A stretch of 64,000 nt of DNA from Aphidius gifuensis (taxonomy: Eukaryota > Arthropoda > Insecta > Hymenoptera > Braconidae), in NCBI RefSeq assembly GCF_014905175.1, contig NC_057793.1:2728001-2792000 (forward strand), in the 5' to 3' direction. The notes under the pieces were generated by a model. It did no database searches. It saw only the letters and a list, made by a program, of their open reading frames with translations, and had not been told where the DNA came from. Of this stretch, positions 49,116-62,498 are shown in pieces (position 1 is the stretch's first letter; each line of letters begins with the position of its first letter). A program made the position numbers and the translations under genes.

Positions 49116-50014
49116 TATATTTCGAAATACTTTGATTTCGAAATGTCCAATAATTTCTGTATAGAAATAATGCAATTAATTTTATCTTTAAAATTTTATA
49201 ATTATACTATTATACTATTATACTATTATTACTACCGATTATTACTGTAATACCAACAGAGTATGATCACGATAATCTACTTGTAACTACATTTCATCCA
49301 AATTAAATCTTATCAATCGAAAAAATATTTTCGAAAATAAAATTAAACTAAAAAAACGTAACAAAGAATAGAAAAAAATCATAGACTCAATGGATGCTTT
49401 GAATGGTTCCTTAAAAATAATAAAAAATAGAAGCGATATAATAAATATCAAGCTGTGATAAAATACAAATAATAATAATAGTTATAAAAAATAAAAAAAA
49501 TATATATCTATGTAAAATCGAAATGGGCAGCTGCAATATACATGTCTGGCTTATAGAAACCACTTGGGGGACAGCTGCACACGCATGCGCGCGATAAAAT
49601 ATGTAATAAAATAAAACGAGAAGAGAGAATATACATCGTAGAGCAGAGAGGTAAAAAAAAAAAAAAGTTAAAAAAACTTATGCTCAAGCGACTTGGACAC
49701 CTGTAAAGACAATTCGTTTACGTGCCTTGTTTATTTAATCGAAATAAATTCATTAGAAATCGAAATTTTTAAAAAATATTTCGAAAAAAAAATAATTTAT
49801 CTACTGTAATACTCAAATTGGTATTTGAATTATTAAAATTTTTCTTAATTCAAAGTGTTTTGGATCAATATCAATGTTGTGCTAGTGTAAAGTAATATTT
49901 TTTTTTTTTTTCTCCTTTATTCATCTCTTTTTAATATCAAAAAAAAATTAAAATAATAAGACAAAAATATTTCTATCTTTGGGCGTTGTTTTTTTTTATT
50001 AACTAAGTGTCACG
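49116..50014. other. Lachesin upstream region
   Basis: AT-rich, with a GC-richer core at about 49525-49600: CAGCTGC E-box-like words and ACGCATGCGCGCG at 49581-49593, close to the NRF-1/Ewg site. GAAGAGAGAATATACATCG and GAGCAGAGAGG follow and could be the transcription start zone. A leader of about 400 bases would lead to ATG 50015. Confidence 0.45.
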
Positions 50015-52448
50015 ATGAAGCTCATTTGCTTTGTTATTTTACTCACATTTTTTCATACAAGTAAGCAAATTATTTAATTATTGTAATTATTTATGTATTC
50101 GTCATAAATAGGCGTTGGTTTTTTTTTTTTTTTCCAATTATTGTTTAATTTTTATTAAAAAAAAAATTGAGTGTTTATTTTGTTTGGAAAATGTTTAATT
50201 GTTTTTATTTACATTATTGTTTATGGTTTTTTTTTTTAATTAATATTTCGAGTGTTTATTGTTGATGTGTGTATTTTTTTTTTTACTTAAATTTATTGTA
50301 AATTTGTTAAATGCAATTTTATTTTTTTGCAAATTAAAATCGAATTACTGCGTGATTGTTGATTTTTTTATTTGAGACATGAGTCATATCATTATTAACA
50401 AGTTTAATAAATTCTCTCTATATATAAAGTACCTGATGACTCAATTTTTTAAATAAAAGAAAAATAAATTTTAATTGATTAATTTTAATAAAGAAAAATT
50501 AATTTTATTTTTTTAAATATTTTATTTTAAAAATTTAAATTTGAAGTAAAATAATATTGAATTTTTTTTTTTGGAGTAATTATAATATAAATTAATAATT
50601 TCAATAATATTATAAAAAATTATTGAAATAAAAATTCTAATTATTTCAATTAATATTTTTCAATATAAAAAAAAAAAATTAATTTAATTTTCAAAATAAA
50701 AATTCCAATTATTGAAATAAAAATTATAATAAATATTCCAATTAAAAAAAAAAAACATAAATAACAATAAAAACAATTATTTATAAATATAATTATTTAT
50801 TTAATATTTTTCTAATTAATTTGTAAATTTTCTTAAAAGAAATTTCATAATAAACTTGTAAAATTTGCTATTTAAAATTGAATCAACAGTTTATTATTAA
50901 TTAATTTATAATTATTATTAATTACTAATTTTTTTTCTCATACAGTAACATGTCAGAGAACTCCAACAATATCATACATATCACAAGAACAAATAAAAGA
51001 TATTGGTGGAACAGTTGAGCTCCAATGTTCAGTACAATATGGCCAAGATTATCCAGTATTATGGATAAAAGCAAATAAAGGTGGACTTGATCAGCTTCCA
51101 TTATCAACAAGAACATCATTAATTATTCGTGACAGTAGATTTGCCCTAAGATATGATACTGCAACATCAACCTACACTCTTCAGGTATTTAAATTAACAA
51201 ATTACATCTCTAAAACATTAAATTCCTTTAATTATAATGTTATTTTCCATACAACAGATTAAAGACATCCAAGAAACTGATGCTGGACATTATCAATGTC
51301 AAGTATTTGTATCATTAAACAGTAGAATATCAGCTGAAGTTGAATTACAAGTACGAAGACCACCATTCATCAGTGACAATTCAACACGTTCAACAGTTGT
51401 TAGTGAAGGACAACCAGTAACATTGGAATGTTATGCTGGTGGTTTTCCTCAACCAAAAATATCATGGAGACGTGAAAATAATGCAATTTTACCAACTGGT
51501 GGATCAACTTACAAGTAAATATTTCATATCATCAAATTTATTAATCAAACAATTGTATTTTTATGATTTATTTCTATGATTTTTTAGGGGTAATGTATTA
51601 AAAATACCATCAGTTAAAAAAGAAGATCGTGGTACATATTATTGTGTTGCTGAAAATGGAGTTGGTCGTGGTGCAAGACGTAATATTAATGTTGAAGTTG
51701 AATTTTCACCAGTAATAACAGCACCACGTCCACGTTTAGGACAAGCTCTACAATATGATATGGATCTTGAATGTCATGTTGAGGCATATCCACCACCAGC
51801 AATAATATGGCTTAAAGATGGACAACAATTGGCTAATAATCAACATCAAAGAATATCACATTTTGCAACTGCTGATGAATATACTGATACAACAATTCGT
51901 ATTATAACTATTGAAAAACGTCAATATGGTGATTATGTTTGTAGAGCTGAAAATAAACTTGGAACAGATGAAACAAAAGTTGAACTTTTTGGTGAGATAT
52001 TTTGCTTGTTTAATTTATAATCAAATTATTTAGTTAAATGTTGGTCATGTTGATGTTTGCATTTGATGCCTGATGTATATTTTTATTTAAAATTGGCATC
52101 ATCATCATCTTGAAGCTCCAAATAGTTTTATTATATTATTTTATATTTAGTTTGTAGATAGCATGTATTTATTTCCACAGAAACAATAATCCCAGTATGT
52201 CCACCTGCTTGTGGCCAAGCTTATTATGGTACTGGTGTATTACCAGTATCATCAGGACCTTTGGTAGCTCTTATTCTCATGATTGCTGCTATTTTCAGGT
52301 AAAAAAAAATATCTAAAATACAAGTAATTAATTTTTTTAAATATTATATTTATATTTGTTATTTTAAATTCAATTTTTTATTGATAAATAGTTGTAAATT
52401 TAATTAATATTGATTATTGTTTTCAGAAACTTTAATACCAGATATTAA
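50015..52448 (+). CDS. Lac: Lachesin, GPI-anchored immunoglobulin-superfamily adhesion protein
   Basis: Exons 50015-50060, 50946-51184, 51258-51514, 51588-51991, 52181-52298 and 52427-52448 give 361 residues (Drosophila Lachesin is about 359). A signal peptide (MKLICFVILLTFFHT) is followed by three Ig domains. Domain 1 has VELQCSVQYGQDYPVLWIKA and DAGHYQCQV. Domain 2 has VTLECYAGGFPQPKISWRRE and DRGTYYCVAENGVG. Domain 3 has DLECHVEAYPPPAIIWLKDG and YGDYVCRAENKLG. The C-terminus is a hydrophobic tail (GPLVALILMIAAIF) after VCPPACGQAYYGTG, fitting GPI attachment. It mediates homophilic adhesion at septate junctions in trachea and nerve sheath. Reading through the last intron would end the protein six residues earlier (IFR then stop), so the last exon adds only NFNTRY. 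Confidence 0.96.
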
Positions 52449-54490
52449 TTATGCAGGACTACTGGGTTCAACTGGACATCAGAACTCGATATTTAAATGG
52501 AAAATTATAGCTTTTTTCTCCATTTTAATTGTAGTTATTTAAACATTTTTTCATATATTTTTACTCGAGATATATTGTGCAAAATGTATTTACAATTTTT
52601 ATACAAAATTTTTTACTTAATTTTTTTTTTTTTTCTAAGCAATAACTCAACAACGAATCTCATTTTTTTTTTATTTTGACGAATAGAGTAGGTAAATTTT
52701 GTTTTATTTTTTGAATAATTGTTTTAAATTTATAACTCTTTTTTTACATGAGTATTAGTGTGTACTTTTTTAAAGACAATATTGTACACTAGTTGAAAAG
52801 TGTAGAAGTTACATTATTAGTAACAGTGTAGATTTACATTTATTCATGTAAAAATGATAAATAGTTGCATTAGATAATCATAAAAATTTCGTATTCAATA
52901 TCAGTTTGATTAATAACACAATGAATACGAAATAATAATAATTTATATCAATAATTTATAAAATTTTGACGATTATTATTTTATTTTTTTTAATTAGCAT
53001 TTTTAATAATCGCTCAATAATCATTTTCCAAATGTGATGCAAAATTATATACATATAAATATATTTGAAAAAAAAAAAAAACAAATTTATATCAAAATTT
53101 GCACCTTGACTTTTTAAATATCAGGCTTTTTTTTTTGGTCCTGTTGAGGTGTCTTAATTAAAATTTGATTAATGTACAAAAAGAGAAAAAAATCTTTGTT
53201 TTTTTTTCTAAATAACAACAAGAGTAAATTAATTTTTTTAAATAAAAAATTTGATATATGCAGAATGTGCAAATGAAGCTTTAAATACAGCACAATAAAA
53301 AAAAAAATAATAATTAAAATTAAAGATATTTTTAAATATTAAAAATACTAATATTTATAAATTTAAAACAAAAAAAATAAATAACGATTTAAAAGCTTTT
53401 TTGAAATGATAATTCGAATGGTAATAATAATTTAAATAAAGATACTTTTTTATACCATATTTTTACAAATTAAAAATGTGTCAATATCAATAAATGTATT
53501 GTTTTTTTTTTAACTGTTTCAATTTTTTGTCTGGTCAAATTATTTGTGGATTAAAAAAAAATTTACAAATTATTTAATAACAATTTTTACGTACCTTAAT
53601 AGTCACTGCAGTTTAGTACCGCACTTGGCACACTCATGATGACCTTGATCACTTAATTTAAACAATTGAAAAAAAAAAAAACAATATCAATAAATTAGAG
53701 AAAAAAAATAAAAGAAAAATCTAATCAATAAATAAGTTTGATTGATAAGTGAAGTACATATCTAATGTAAGATATTTAAAAATAATAATGTAATTTGATA
53801 AAATTTGATAAATAACCTTTTACATATTCAAATAAATGATTATTGTTAATTTTTTTTCACCTATTTTACAGATATAATTCTCAAACAGAAGAAAAAAAAA
53901 CAGGAATTTTTTAGAATTTTTTTAAACTGATAAAAAATGATTTTGCATATGAAAAATTACATTTTATTTATTTAGAAAATGATTTACAATTTATCATAAA
54001 AACATTTATCAAATTAATTTTTAATAAACAATAGATGATTGGAAAAAAAAGAGAATTAAAATTTCGATATTTTTGTATTCGAAATTAATCAATAGAAACA
54101 TGAACTTTTCTATCAATAAAAATCAAATATAATTACCACTAATTTAAAATAAAAAAATATCATGTAGTACATTTTTTTTTTAAATTTCAAGTAGCATTTA
54201 GGACAAAAAAAAATAAGAAAAAATTAATTATCAATTTGATAACTATAAATAAAGTAAATATTTAGATAAGAAGAGTCATTGATCTTAAAATTACTCGGCT
54301 TATCTCAACTCAATTAAAGATAGCAAACTAAAAAAATCAGACTAATCAAGTACATTTATAATTACAGTAGAAATAATAATTAATTATTACACTTGTTATT
54401 CTTTTTTTAATAATCATTTTCTTTTTGATTTGTTTATTTAATTTTTACACACAAGAAAAAAGAAAAAAAAGAAAAAAAAAAAAATATAAT
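52449..54490. other. Convergent 3' region, Lachesin and dehydrogenase
   Basis: Tail-to-tail AT-rich DNA of about 2 kb. It probably contains a long Lachesin 3' UTR with many AATAAA and TTTTA words. No coding frame, repeat array or structured element is seen. Confidence 0.45.
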
Positions 54491-56599
54491 TTAACAACAT
54501 TTAAAGACAGCTTTGCTTATAGCACCTTTTTTTAATGCTTCAAATGCATCTTTGTATTCTGATAGTTTATAAACTTTAATTCCTAAATTTTCAAATATTA
54601 AATATTGTTTTGACATTGCACGTACAAGTGCCAAGCCTTTTGGAAATGTAAATGGATTAATATTAACACCAAGAATTGTCAATTCTTTCATATAAATATC
54701 AAATGGACTTAATGTAAGTGTTGCTTTTGGATTAGCAACACCAAAAACACAAAGACGACCACCACGTTTTAATAATGGTACAGCAGCTTCCATTGCTGGT
54801 CCAGAACCACTACAATCAACAGCCAAATCAAAACGTTTATCTTTCAATTCACTTGGACTATTTATTTCATAATCAAGATCTGAAATTAATTAATAATATT
54901 TAAATTAAAAATAAATTATTTATCTTGTGCTGTTATCAAATTTGACACTGATAACCTATTATTTATATTATGATGAACTTTGAATGATGCATTATAAAAT
55001 ATTCCATGACATATGAAAAATATAATAAAATAGAAAAATAAATTACCAAGTTTTTTAACTGCTTCTCTTCTTGCTTCAATTGGTTCACTGATTGTCACTG
55101 TTTTTCTTGAACCATGTAAATGTAAAAGACAAGCCCAAAGAAGTCCAATAATACCAGAACCAATAACAAGAATATTTGTACCAACATTTACTGGATTTAT
55201 TATGTCCCAACCATGAGCAAGACATGACAATGGTTCAGCCAATGCTGCTTGAGGCATTTCAACACCTGATGGTAATAGATAAACCTGCAAAATTAATTCA
55301 TTATTTATTGTTATTAATTATTATTTATTATTTGTATACTTTTAATATAAATTATATACCTGACTTTCTGGAACAACAGCATGAGTTGACCAGCCTCCAT
55401 TTCTAAATATTCCAATGGTATTATTTATACCACCATTATCACAAAAATGATACTTGCCAGTATGACAAAAATCACACTTATTACAACCACTGTTTGGATC
55501 AATGGCAACACTTTGACCAATTTTAAAACCTTTTACAATATTTCCTATGTCTTCAATTACACCAGAAAATTCATGACCAAGAGTCAATGCTCCATCCTTT
55601 TTTGCTGGAAATGATCCCTAAATATTTAAAATTATTATTATTATTTTTTCATTAAAATATTCAACTAATTAGTCTATAGATTATTGGTGTCAATTTAAAT
55701 TAACTGAGATTTTTTTCAACTAAAAATTAATAGGATCACAATATGAATAATAATAATAATAGTGGAGATAATGACTTTTTTTTTTTTATCACCAATTCAA
55801 ACATGTGTTAATATTAATATTAAAAATTTTATTCTAAAATTTAAAAACTGGATTTTAGAATATTATTTAAATTTAAGTTAAAAAAAAATTAAGTGAATTA
55901 TAATAATAATAATCAATTGTAAAAAAAAAAAATTTTCTTTTCGAATTATTACTATTATGTTTCATTCGAAAATTCTAGAATATTCGAGAACCTTGAATTT
56001 ACCAGTAACGTATGAAAAAAATTTAAATGAAAAAATTTATTCAACAATTAAAAACTCACAAAAAAAAAATTATAAATATATTTTTAAATAATTTAATTTT
56101 AATTGTATAAATAAAAATGATAATAGAAACATATTTTTTTATTATTAATAATTGTCAATAAGAGAGGGGGAGGGGGGGGAATAATCATAATAATCAACAA
56201 TAAAAAATATTCAAAGTGCTAAACAAATTTTAAAATAATATTTTCATTGATAAATTGTCATTTAAAAATATCATTTTACAGTTAAATTTATAATTTAAAT
56301 AATTAATTTTTCATTCAGGTAAAACCTAACCCCCATGAAATTAGTTTTTCCTTTTTTTTTTTCTAAACAAGTGGTAGCTTGAACCCTCAAGAAATTGCTC
56401 ATAAATATATATTTTAAAAAATTTAAAAAATAAATAATTGAATATTATTATAAAAACTTACATCAAGAATATGAAGATCTGTTCCACAAATACCAGAATA
56501 ATGAACTCGAACAAGTATTTCATCAGGTCCTGGTTTTGGTATTTCTCCATGAACCAAGGATAAATTTTTTGTTGCTGGATCAAAGCTCAAATATTCCAT
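54491..56599 (-). CDS. Zinc-dependent medium-chain polyol/alcohol dehydrogenase (arabinitol/sorbitol-type)
   Basis: Exons (transcript order) 56599-56462, 55617-55360, 55284-55047 and 54879-54491 give 340 residues. The catalytic zinc ligands are in SGICGTDLH (Cys) and TLGHEFSG (His, Glu). The structural zinc site is the four-cysteine block CNKCDFCHTGKYHFC. The Rossmann fold has VIGSGIIGLLWACLL as the cofactor loop, and ISEPIEARREAV follows it. The loop end carries Glu rather than a basic residue, so NAD+ is more likely than NADP+ (inference). It oxidises secondary hydroxyls of sugar alcohols; the members closest by pattern are D-arabinitol or sorbitol dehydrogenases. It ends KAVFKCC. Cytosolic, no signal peptide. 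Intron 1 is unusually long here (about 840 bases). Confidence 0.9.
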
Positions 56600-59500
56600 G
56601 ATTTTAATTAATTTAATACAAAAATTTATAACAATTAATATTAAATTAATATATATATTATCAATTTAATATGAAAATTAAATTGTTTATTTAAGAGTTG
56701 CTTGGAGAAGTACTCAACAATGACTGAAAAGACCAAAATTTATTTGATGATTTTACTGAAATTGTGGCTTGGCTGTTGTGTGCACCCTCAGTGATCTATC
56801 CCCCTTACTAAGCAACAGTCAACACATTCTAATCTTGGTTATATTCTTTTTTTTCTGGGGGTATTTTTTTTTTTTTTTTTTTTCATTTCTTTTACTAATA
56901 TATGATTTAAATATCTATTTCTCTCTCTCTGCCTTGACTGTTTGCTGATGATTATTAGTCACGTGTGGTGAACTTAATATCCCACTACTTAATGATTAAC
57001 CACGTCAGCTGATAACGAATACTGATAACAGTTTTAAAATAAAACAAAAAATTAATTGAAAAATATATTATGAACTCGTTTAGAACTTTTGAAATATTTA
57101 TTTTATTATTATTTAGATTTTAATTTAGCTTTTGATTAGAAATCTTTATTTTTTCTATGATTTATTTGATTTTTATTTTTATCTTTCATTTGTTTATTCT
57201 TTTGGAAATTTTTAATGATTATTTAAAAAATCTAATACTGAATAATGGTTTTATTAAAATTATGATATTACATTCAGTTATTTAAGTTTCTGGAGTGCAC
57301 TTGAAGAGATTTTATGTAAAAAAAAAAAAGGTAATTCATTATCTTCATTATTTGTTAAATAAATAACTGAACATAGATTTTGAAAATAATGTATTTATCT
57401 TTCTTATCAATGATGACAAAAAAAATACAGAATTAAACAAAAATTTACAAATAAATATAGCTAGCTTATGTTAACGCATTAAATCTTTAATTTAAAAAAA
57501 AATTATTTCATAAATTTAAATTCCAATAACTTTTAATAAATACTTACAAAAATATAAACTATAAATTTCAGTCATTATATAATATTTTTCGAAAAATCAT
57601 ACGACGATTCATTAGAGAGAAAGAAAAATATTTATTATTGACCCAGAAAAATTTCCAATCATTATGTTATCTTATTCAATAATTTTTTGACATTGGCAAG
57701 TTCAAAAAAGTTAACAATAATTTATCAGTATTAAATAAATCCATAAAAAAATAAAACAATAATAAAATAAAAATAATTTGTAAATAAAAAAAGGAGAAAG
57801 TTCTTAATTAAATCTGTTTGAAATAAAAAAAAATAAATAGTAAATGTTTTATTGATGAATTGTTGAAGCATTGAATTAAGAGAAAACACGAGTAACATAT
57901 AAGAGGGTTGGGGAGGATGTACGATATAGTTATCAGTTATCACACAGAGAAAATGGTCAATGAGGGTTGATTTTGTCCTGATGACCTAGTTTAACTATCG
58001 GCTGGTTGAATGAACGCATACTCAACTGACGTCATTACCGGTTGCAACAAATGTCCTCGCTCCAAATTCACATTTTCATCTCCTTTAATTTCCATCTTTA
58101 TATATTATTTTATCAATTATAAACTTGATTAGTTTTAAAAATAAATTATTAAAATTATTTTAACTTAAATATTTAAGGGTTCTTTTAATTTATTATTTTT
58201 TTTTATTATTATTTTTATTTTTTGCCTGGCTGAAAAACTTTTTGAATCGAAGAAAACTGACCTATTTTTTGTTTATTTAACCTCGACCTAACATGACGTC
58301 ATTTTATGAATGAATTTATATTACTTTTTTTTTTTAATTATTTATATTTTCAAAAAAAATTATATTTCATATTTAAATTTATTTATTTAAATTGCTCAAA
58401 GTTGATAATTAAAAATTTACTAATTAATATCGAAAAATTATCAAATGAGGTGACTGGAATTTTTTCTGGGTCAAAAAAAAATATTTATCATACGATTTTA
58501 TAATAATTTTTATGTATTTCATGAAATTTAAAAATACATACATATAAATACTGTAAATTATATATTTATTTCATTTATAAAAACTTGTAAAAAAAAAAAA
58601 TTAATTGCCTCAAGTAAATATAATTATGTTATCTCAATATTTTAAACTTAATTCTGTTAAATATTTAATTTTAAAAAAAAAATAATTGATAAGATTAATA
58701 ATTAAATAAATGAAATCTTTATAAAATATAAAAATAATTTTGATTTATTTAAATAAATAACAATTGCTTATTGATAAATATTTGCAAAAATTATTTATTT
58801 ATTTTTTTTATAATTTCATATATATAATTGATAATCCTCACGCAAATTGTAATAATTTTTTTATTGTTTAATCTTGATTAGCTAATTTATTGTAAATTAT
58901 TTAAATTGTAGATTTGCATGAATCATGTGTATTAAAAATGACCTTTAAAATCAAATTATACATATGATTTGATGAATGAAAATGAGGGTGTAATGTGTAT
59001 GCCAAGCCATCATCAATGGTAAAAATAAATTATATATATATATTATTGACCTAGTTTAAGTGTTTACTATATGCTCGTGATTGAGATCCAACATCTAGGT
59101 CGTTTTTTTCTGTATTTTTGCTTTTTGGCCATCATCCCTTTGAATGCTTTCAGGTAATTTACAAAATTCCATGCTTCATGTTATATTTAATCCACAGTGT
59201 ATTTGACCTTTTAAAATTATCAATAAATAATAGATAAATTAACATTGAAAAAGTAAATAAATAAATAGACAAAAAATAAAATATTCAAAATGAATTGGTG
59301 TATTTATAAATTTATTTATTTATACATACACTCAAACTAAAATTAAAAATATTACAAGCTATCGCTTTTCCTACAGATAATTTGTTTTATATAATTGGAT
59401 AATTTAATTTGTAAAAAAAAAAAAAAAAAAATACACAATAATTTCAAAACGGAAATAAGTTTGACAAAATAAAAATAAAATCAGAGGAAGCTTTACCGTG

Positions 59501-62267
59501 TTTCCGGACATGAATATGCGTACAACGGACACCTGCATCCTTATAAAATTAATTTTAATATATTTTTGAATTTATTATCAACGCAATTCAATTATTGACC
59601 CTAAAAAAAAAATTAAATTCATTATATTTAGCAATAAATCTTTCCGGTGTTTTATTTTAAATTAACTCTTGTTTTTCTTTTTAAATATATAAATATTTAT
59701 TTTGCATTAATATTGCTAATTATATTTTTTATTTAAAAGATGAATCAACACATTATATAAAGTAATTGTTAAAAAACTTTTTCATTATAATAAAAATATA
59801 TTTTTTACTATACTAATTCAATTTATTACGAGTTAAAAAATGAAAAATAACAAACTACTATAGTTATATATAAATAGAATTTATTTTATCTATGAAAATT
59901 ATTAAGTATAGTAAATGTTAAAGGTATTTTTTATAAAAAAGTGGTAAATAGGGTAAGTTTATTCAACGAAAGTATGAACGGAAAACGGAAGTAATGGGGG
60001 TACTCAATGAAAGTTGAAAGAAGAGCAACCCTAGCAACGGATGCGAATGGTTTTAACCGTTTCATTCAGGGTGGATTTTGCTTAGTGACGGTTGGCAATG
60101 TGTGTAGGTCTATAAAATTTTATATATACATATTATATGATGGTATATATACGAAAGGATAGAAGAAATGGGGCTTCATCCCAACAGACAAAAATAAAAT
60201 AAATAAATAAATAAATAAATAAACAATCCTGTAATAAATTGAATAAATAATATAAAATTAATATTTGAGTTTTTAATATTTTTTTCTATTTATATAAATA
60301 TATTTTTTCAATCAATTTTATATATTAATTTATTATATTAATAGATTTTATTTTAATATATAAAAATAATATTTTCTATAAAAAATTTTTATATTTTACA
60401 ATTTGATCGATTTTATTTGATAATTTTAAATATAAATTGCATGAAAAGTATGGAAATTTAAAATTAATATTTAATTGTATGATATTTCTCAAGACTTGCT
60501 TAAAAAAATTGAAAATATAATAATAATTCTAATATTTTTGAATGAATGAAAATGTATATTTAAATTTTACATCACCCCTGTAAAATCAATAAAATATATT
60601 TATAATTTATATAGTAACACAAGTTTTACCTTAAAATTCATATTAAAACAAGACAAAGTAGATTAAATAAATGAATTATTGACAGAATAATTTTATTCCA
60701 ATGTTATTTTGATATCAGAAAATACTATATGTACTTGTAATTAAAACTGGAGCAGCTGGATGTAAATCTGGAGTGACTTTTTCGTCAAAATATATATATA
60801 TTGTTATTTATTTTTTCATTTTTATTTTCATGGCTCAGAAAGATTTAATTTTGATGCAAAATTATAGATGTTTTCTGTGAAGTAAAACAAGTAAAGACAG
60901 TGTATATAAATAAAGAAAATTACATTAAAAAGGTAAATGACTTCATCCGGTGTGAATAAACAAATATATGCAAGAAAGAGAAACTTAACCGGATGTATTG
61001 AGATTAGCGGTTTCCGTTTTTTAACCTTCATTACTCTGTTTATTATCTTTATAACATTGTTTCAATATCAATTCGTGATTAAAATAATTAAATCTTAAAA
61101 CAAAAAAAAAATCATATATTGGCAGAATTAAATTGAACTGAAATTAAAATATTTTACAATTATTTTTTCCCTAAATTTATAAATAATTATTAGCTTATCT
61201 TAAAAACCATATTGTAAAAAAAAAATTAATATTATTCACGTCATTTAAAAATATTACAAGTAAATTTAAAAAAAAAAAATAAAATAAATAAATTTGAAAA
61301 GCTGCAGGAGTCATCAAAATTTCAGTAATAAAATTGACTTTTTTTTTGCAATTTAAAATTTGACTTGGTATTTAAAAATAAAAAAAAAAATAAAATACAC
61401 ACGTATAGGTATTAAATGTATATTTAAAAATAGAACCTTGGTTTCTTGAATAAAAATTTCCAAAGATTTTTTATTTTCATTGAAAAGTAAAAAAGGATAT
61501 CCTTTTCTTTTGTTATTTATACATTTCATATATATAATTCTTTATGTATTTATTTTTTTTTCCTTTATTGTGTAGAAACCTGGTGTATATTTGTATACAT
61601 AAAAGCAAAAATAAAAATACCCAGATATATATATATATCATCTTGATTTTACTACCGGTTTTTAAAGTCCTTATATCCGGTCTTCCGTTTTTGAATAACT
61701 CACACAAAACGACAACTAACTTCCGCTTGCTTCCGCTTTTAAAATATATATTTTATCCGTCTTACTTTCGTCATTGTCACCGCCTACTTTTTTAATATAT
61801 ATTTTTCATCATCATCGTCATCGCATAATCATCATGAAAATTTACTTTTTTTTTTCTTATTTCAATCTTCTTCTTTTCGTTTTTGTGTCTTAAATTCTCC
61901 AATTACAAATCCGTGACAAAATAACATGCTCGAAAAACCTTGAAATGAAAGCCAGCCAACTAATTTATATAAATATATTTTTTTTAAACTTTTATTTTTA
62001 GATGAATCAAGTTTTTTTTTTCACAGTATCAAACGCTATTTGATAAATTTTTGTTTTTTTATTTTTCATATATATTTTATAATTTTTAATCCAAACAAAT
62101 TATATTTTGAATAATTACACAAGTAAAATCAACATAAATATTTTTTTGCAAAGTTAAAAATTTATCATACGAGAGTAAATGCAATGACATAATGAATAAT
62201 TTAAATTTAAGTTGAATATTTTTTCAAATTAATAATAAAGTATAATTATTTTTCATACTTCATCGAA
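56600..62267. other. Gene desert, left part
   Basis: About 5.7 kb without a supported coding exon. Immediately right of the dehydrogenase ATG, CTTGGCTGTTGTGTGCACCC near 56769 may be its promoter. Promoter-like DNA with two TGACGTCA sites lies at 57905-58301 (listed). An AATA tandem run lies near 60197-60223. TTCCGG/CCGGA words recur from 59500 on. Otherwise AT-rich. Confidence 0.45.
58027..58301. promoter_or_regulatory. Two perfect cAMP-response palindromes (TGACGTCA)
   Basis: TGACGTCA occurs at 58027-58034 (followed by TTACCGGTTGCAAC) and again at 58294-58301, within a less AT-rich stretch that begins near 57905. CREB/ATF factors bind this 8-mer. No adjacent gene can be seen, so it may belong to a promoter whose exons lie outside, or to an enhancer. 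Confidence 0.45.
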
Positions 62268-62335
62268 CTAGCTGATGGTTAACTCGGCAAGAGCCAATCC
62301 TACTACACTCGTCGTCTTCAGTTCAAATTAGCTAG
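62268..62335. ncRNA. Candidate stem-loop 1 of a hairpin cluster
   Basis: CTAGCTGAT on the left pairs with ATTAGCTAG (one G-U), and the next block TTAACT pairs with AGTTCAA across a small internal loop. The stem weakens toward the loop. Size about 68 nt, unusually GC-containing for this region. Confidence 0.3.
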
Positions 62336-62365
62336 CCGTGGTTTTCTTCTTGGTCGTTTGGTTGT

Positions 62366-62465
62366 GATCTGTCGTTTAGGGCAAATTTAATCTATCATAG
62401 AGCATGTGAACTACGCACTTGGTCTATGCTAGGAAAAATCTGCCTTAAACACGAGCAGAGATAAT
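62366..62465. ncRNA. Candidate microRNA precursor (stem-loop 2)
   Basis: TTTAGGGCAAATTTAATCTA (from about 62375) pairs with TAGGAAAAATCTGCCTTAAA (to about 62449). Of 34 consecutive positions about 26-28 pair, counting G-U, with a 7-base loop between GTG and CAC at 62409-62415. The base extends by GATCTG/CAGAGAT with a small bulge. No bulge exceeds two bases. Length, pairing and loop match animal pre-miRNAs. I do not recognise either arm as a known conserved miRNA. Strand is undecided. Confidence 0.5.
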
Positions 62466-62498
62466 CTATACCCATAATAAAAAACGTTTTTATAAACA

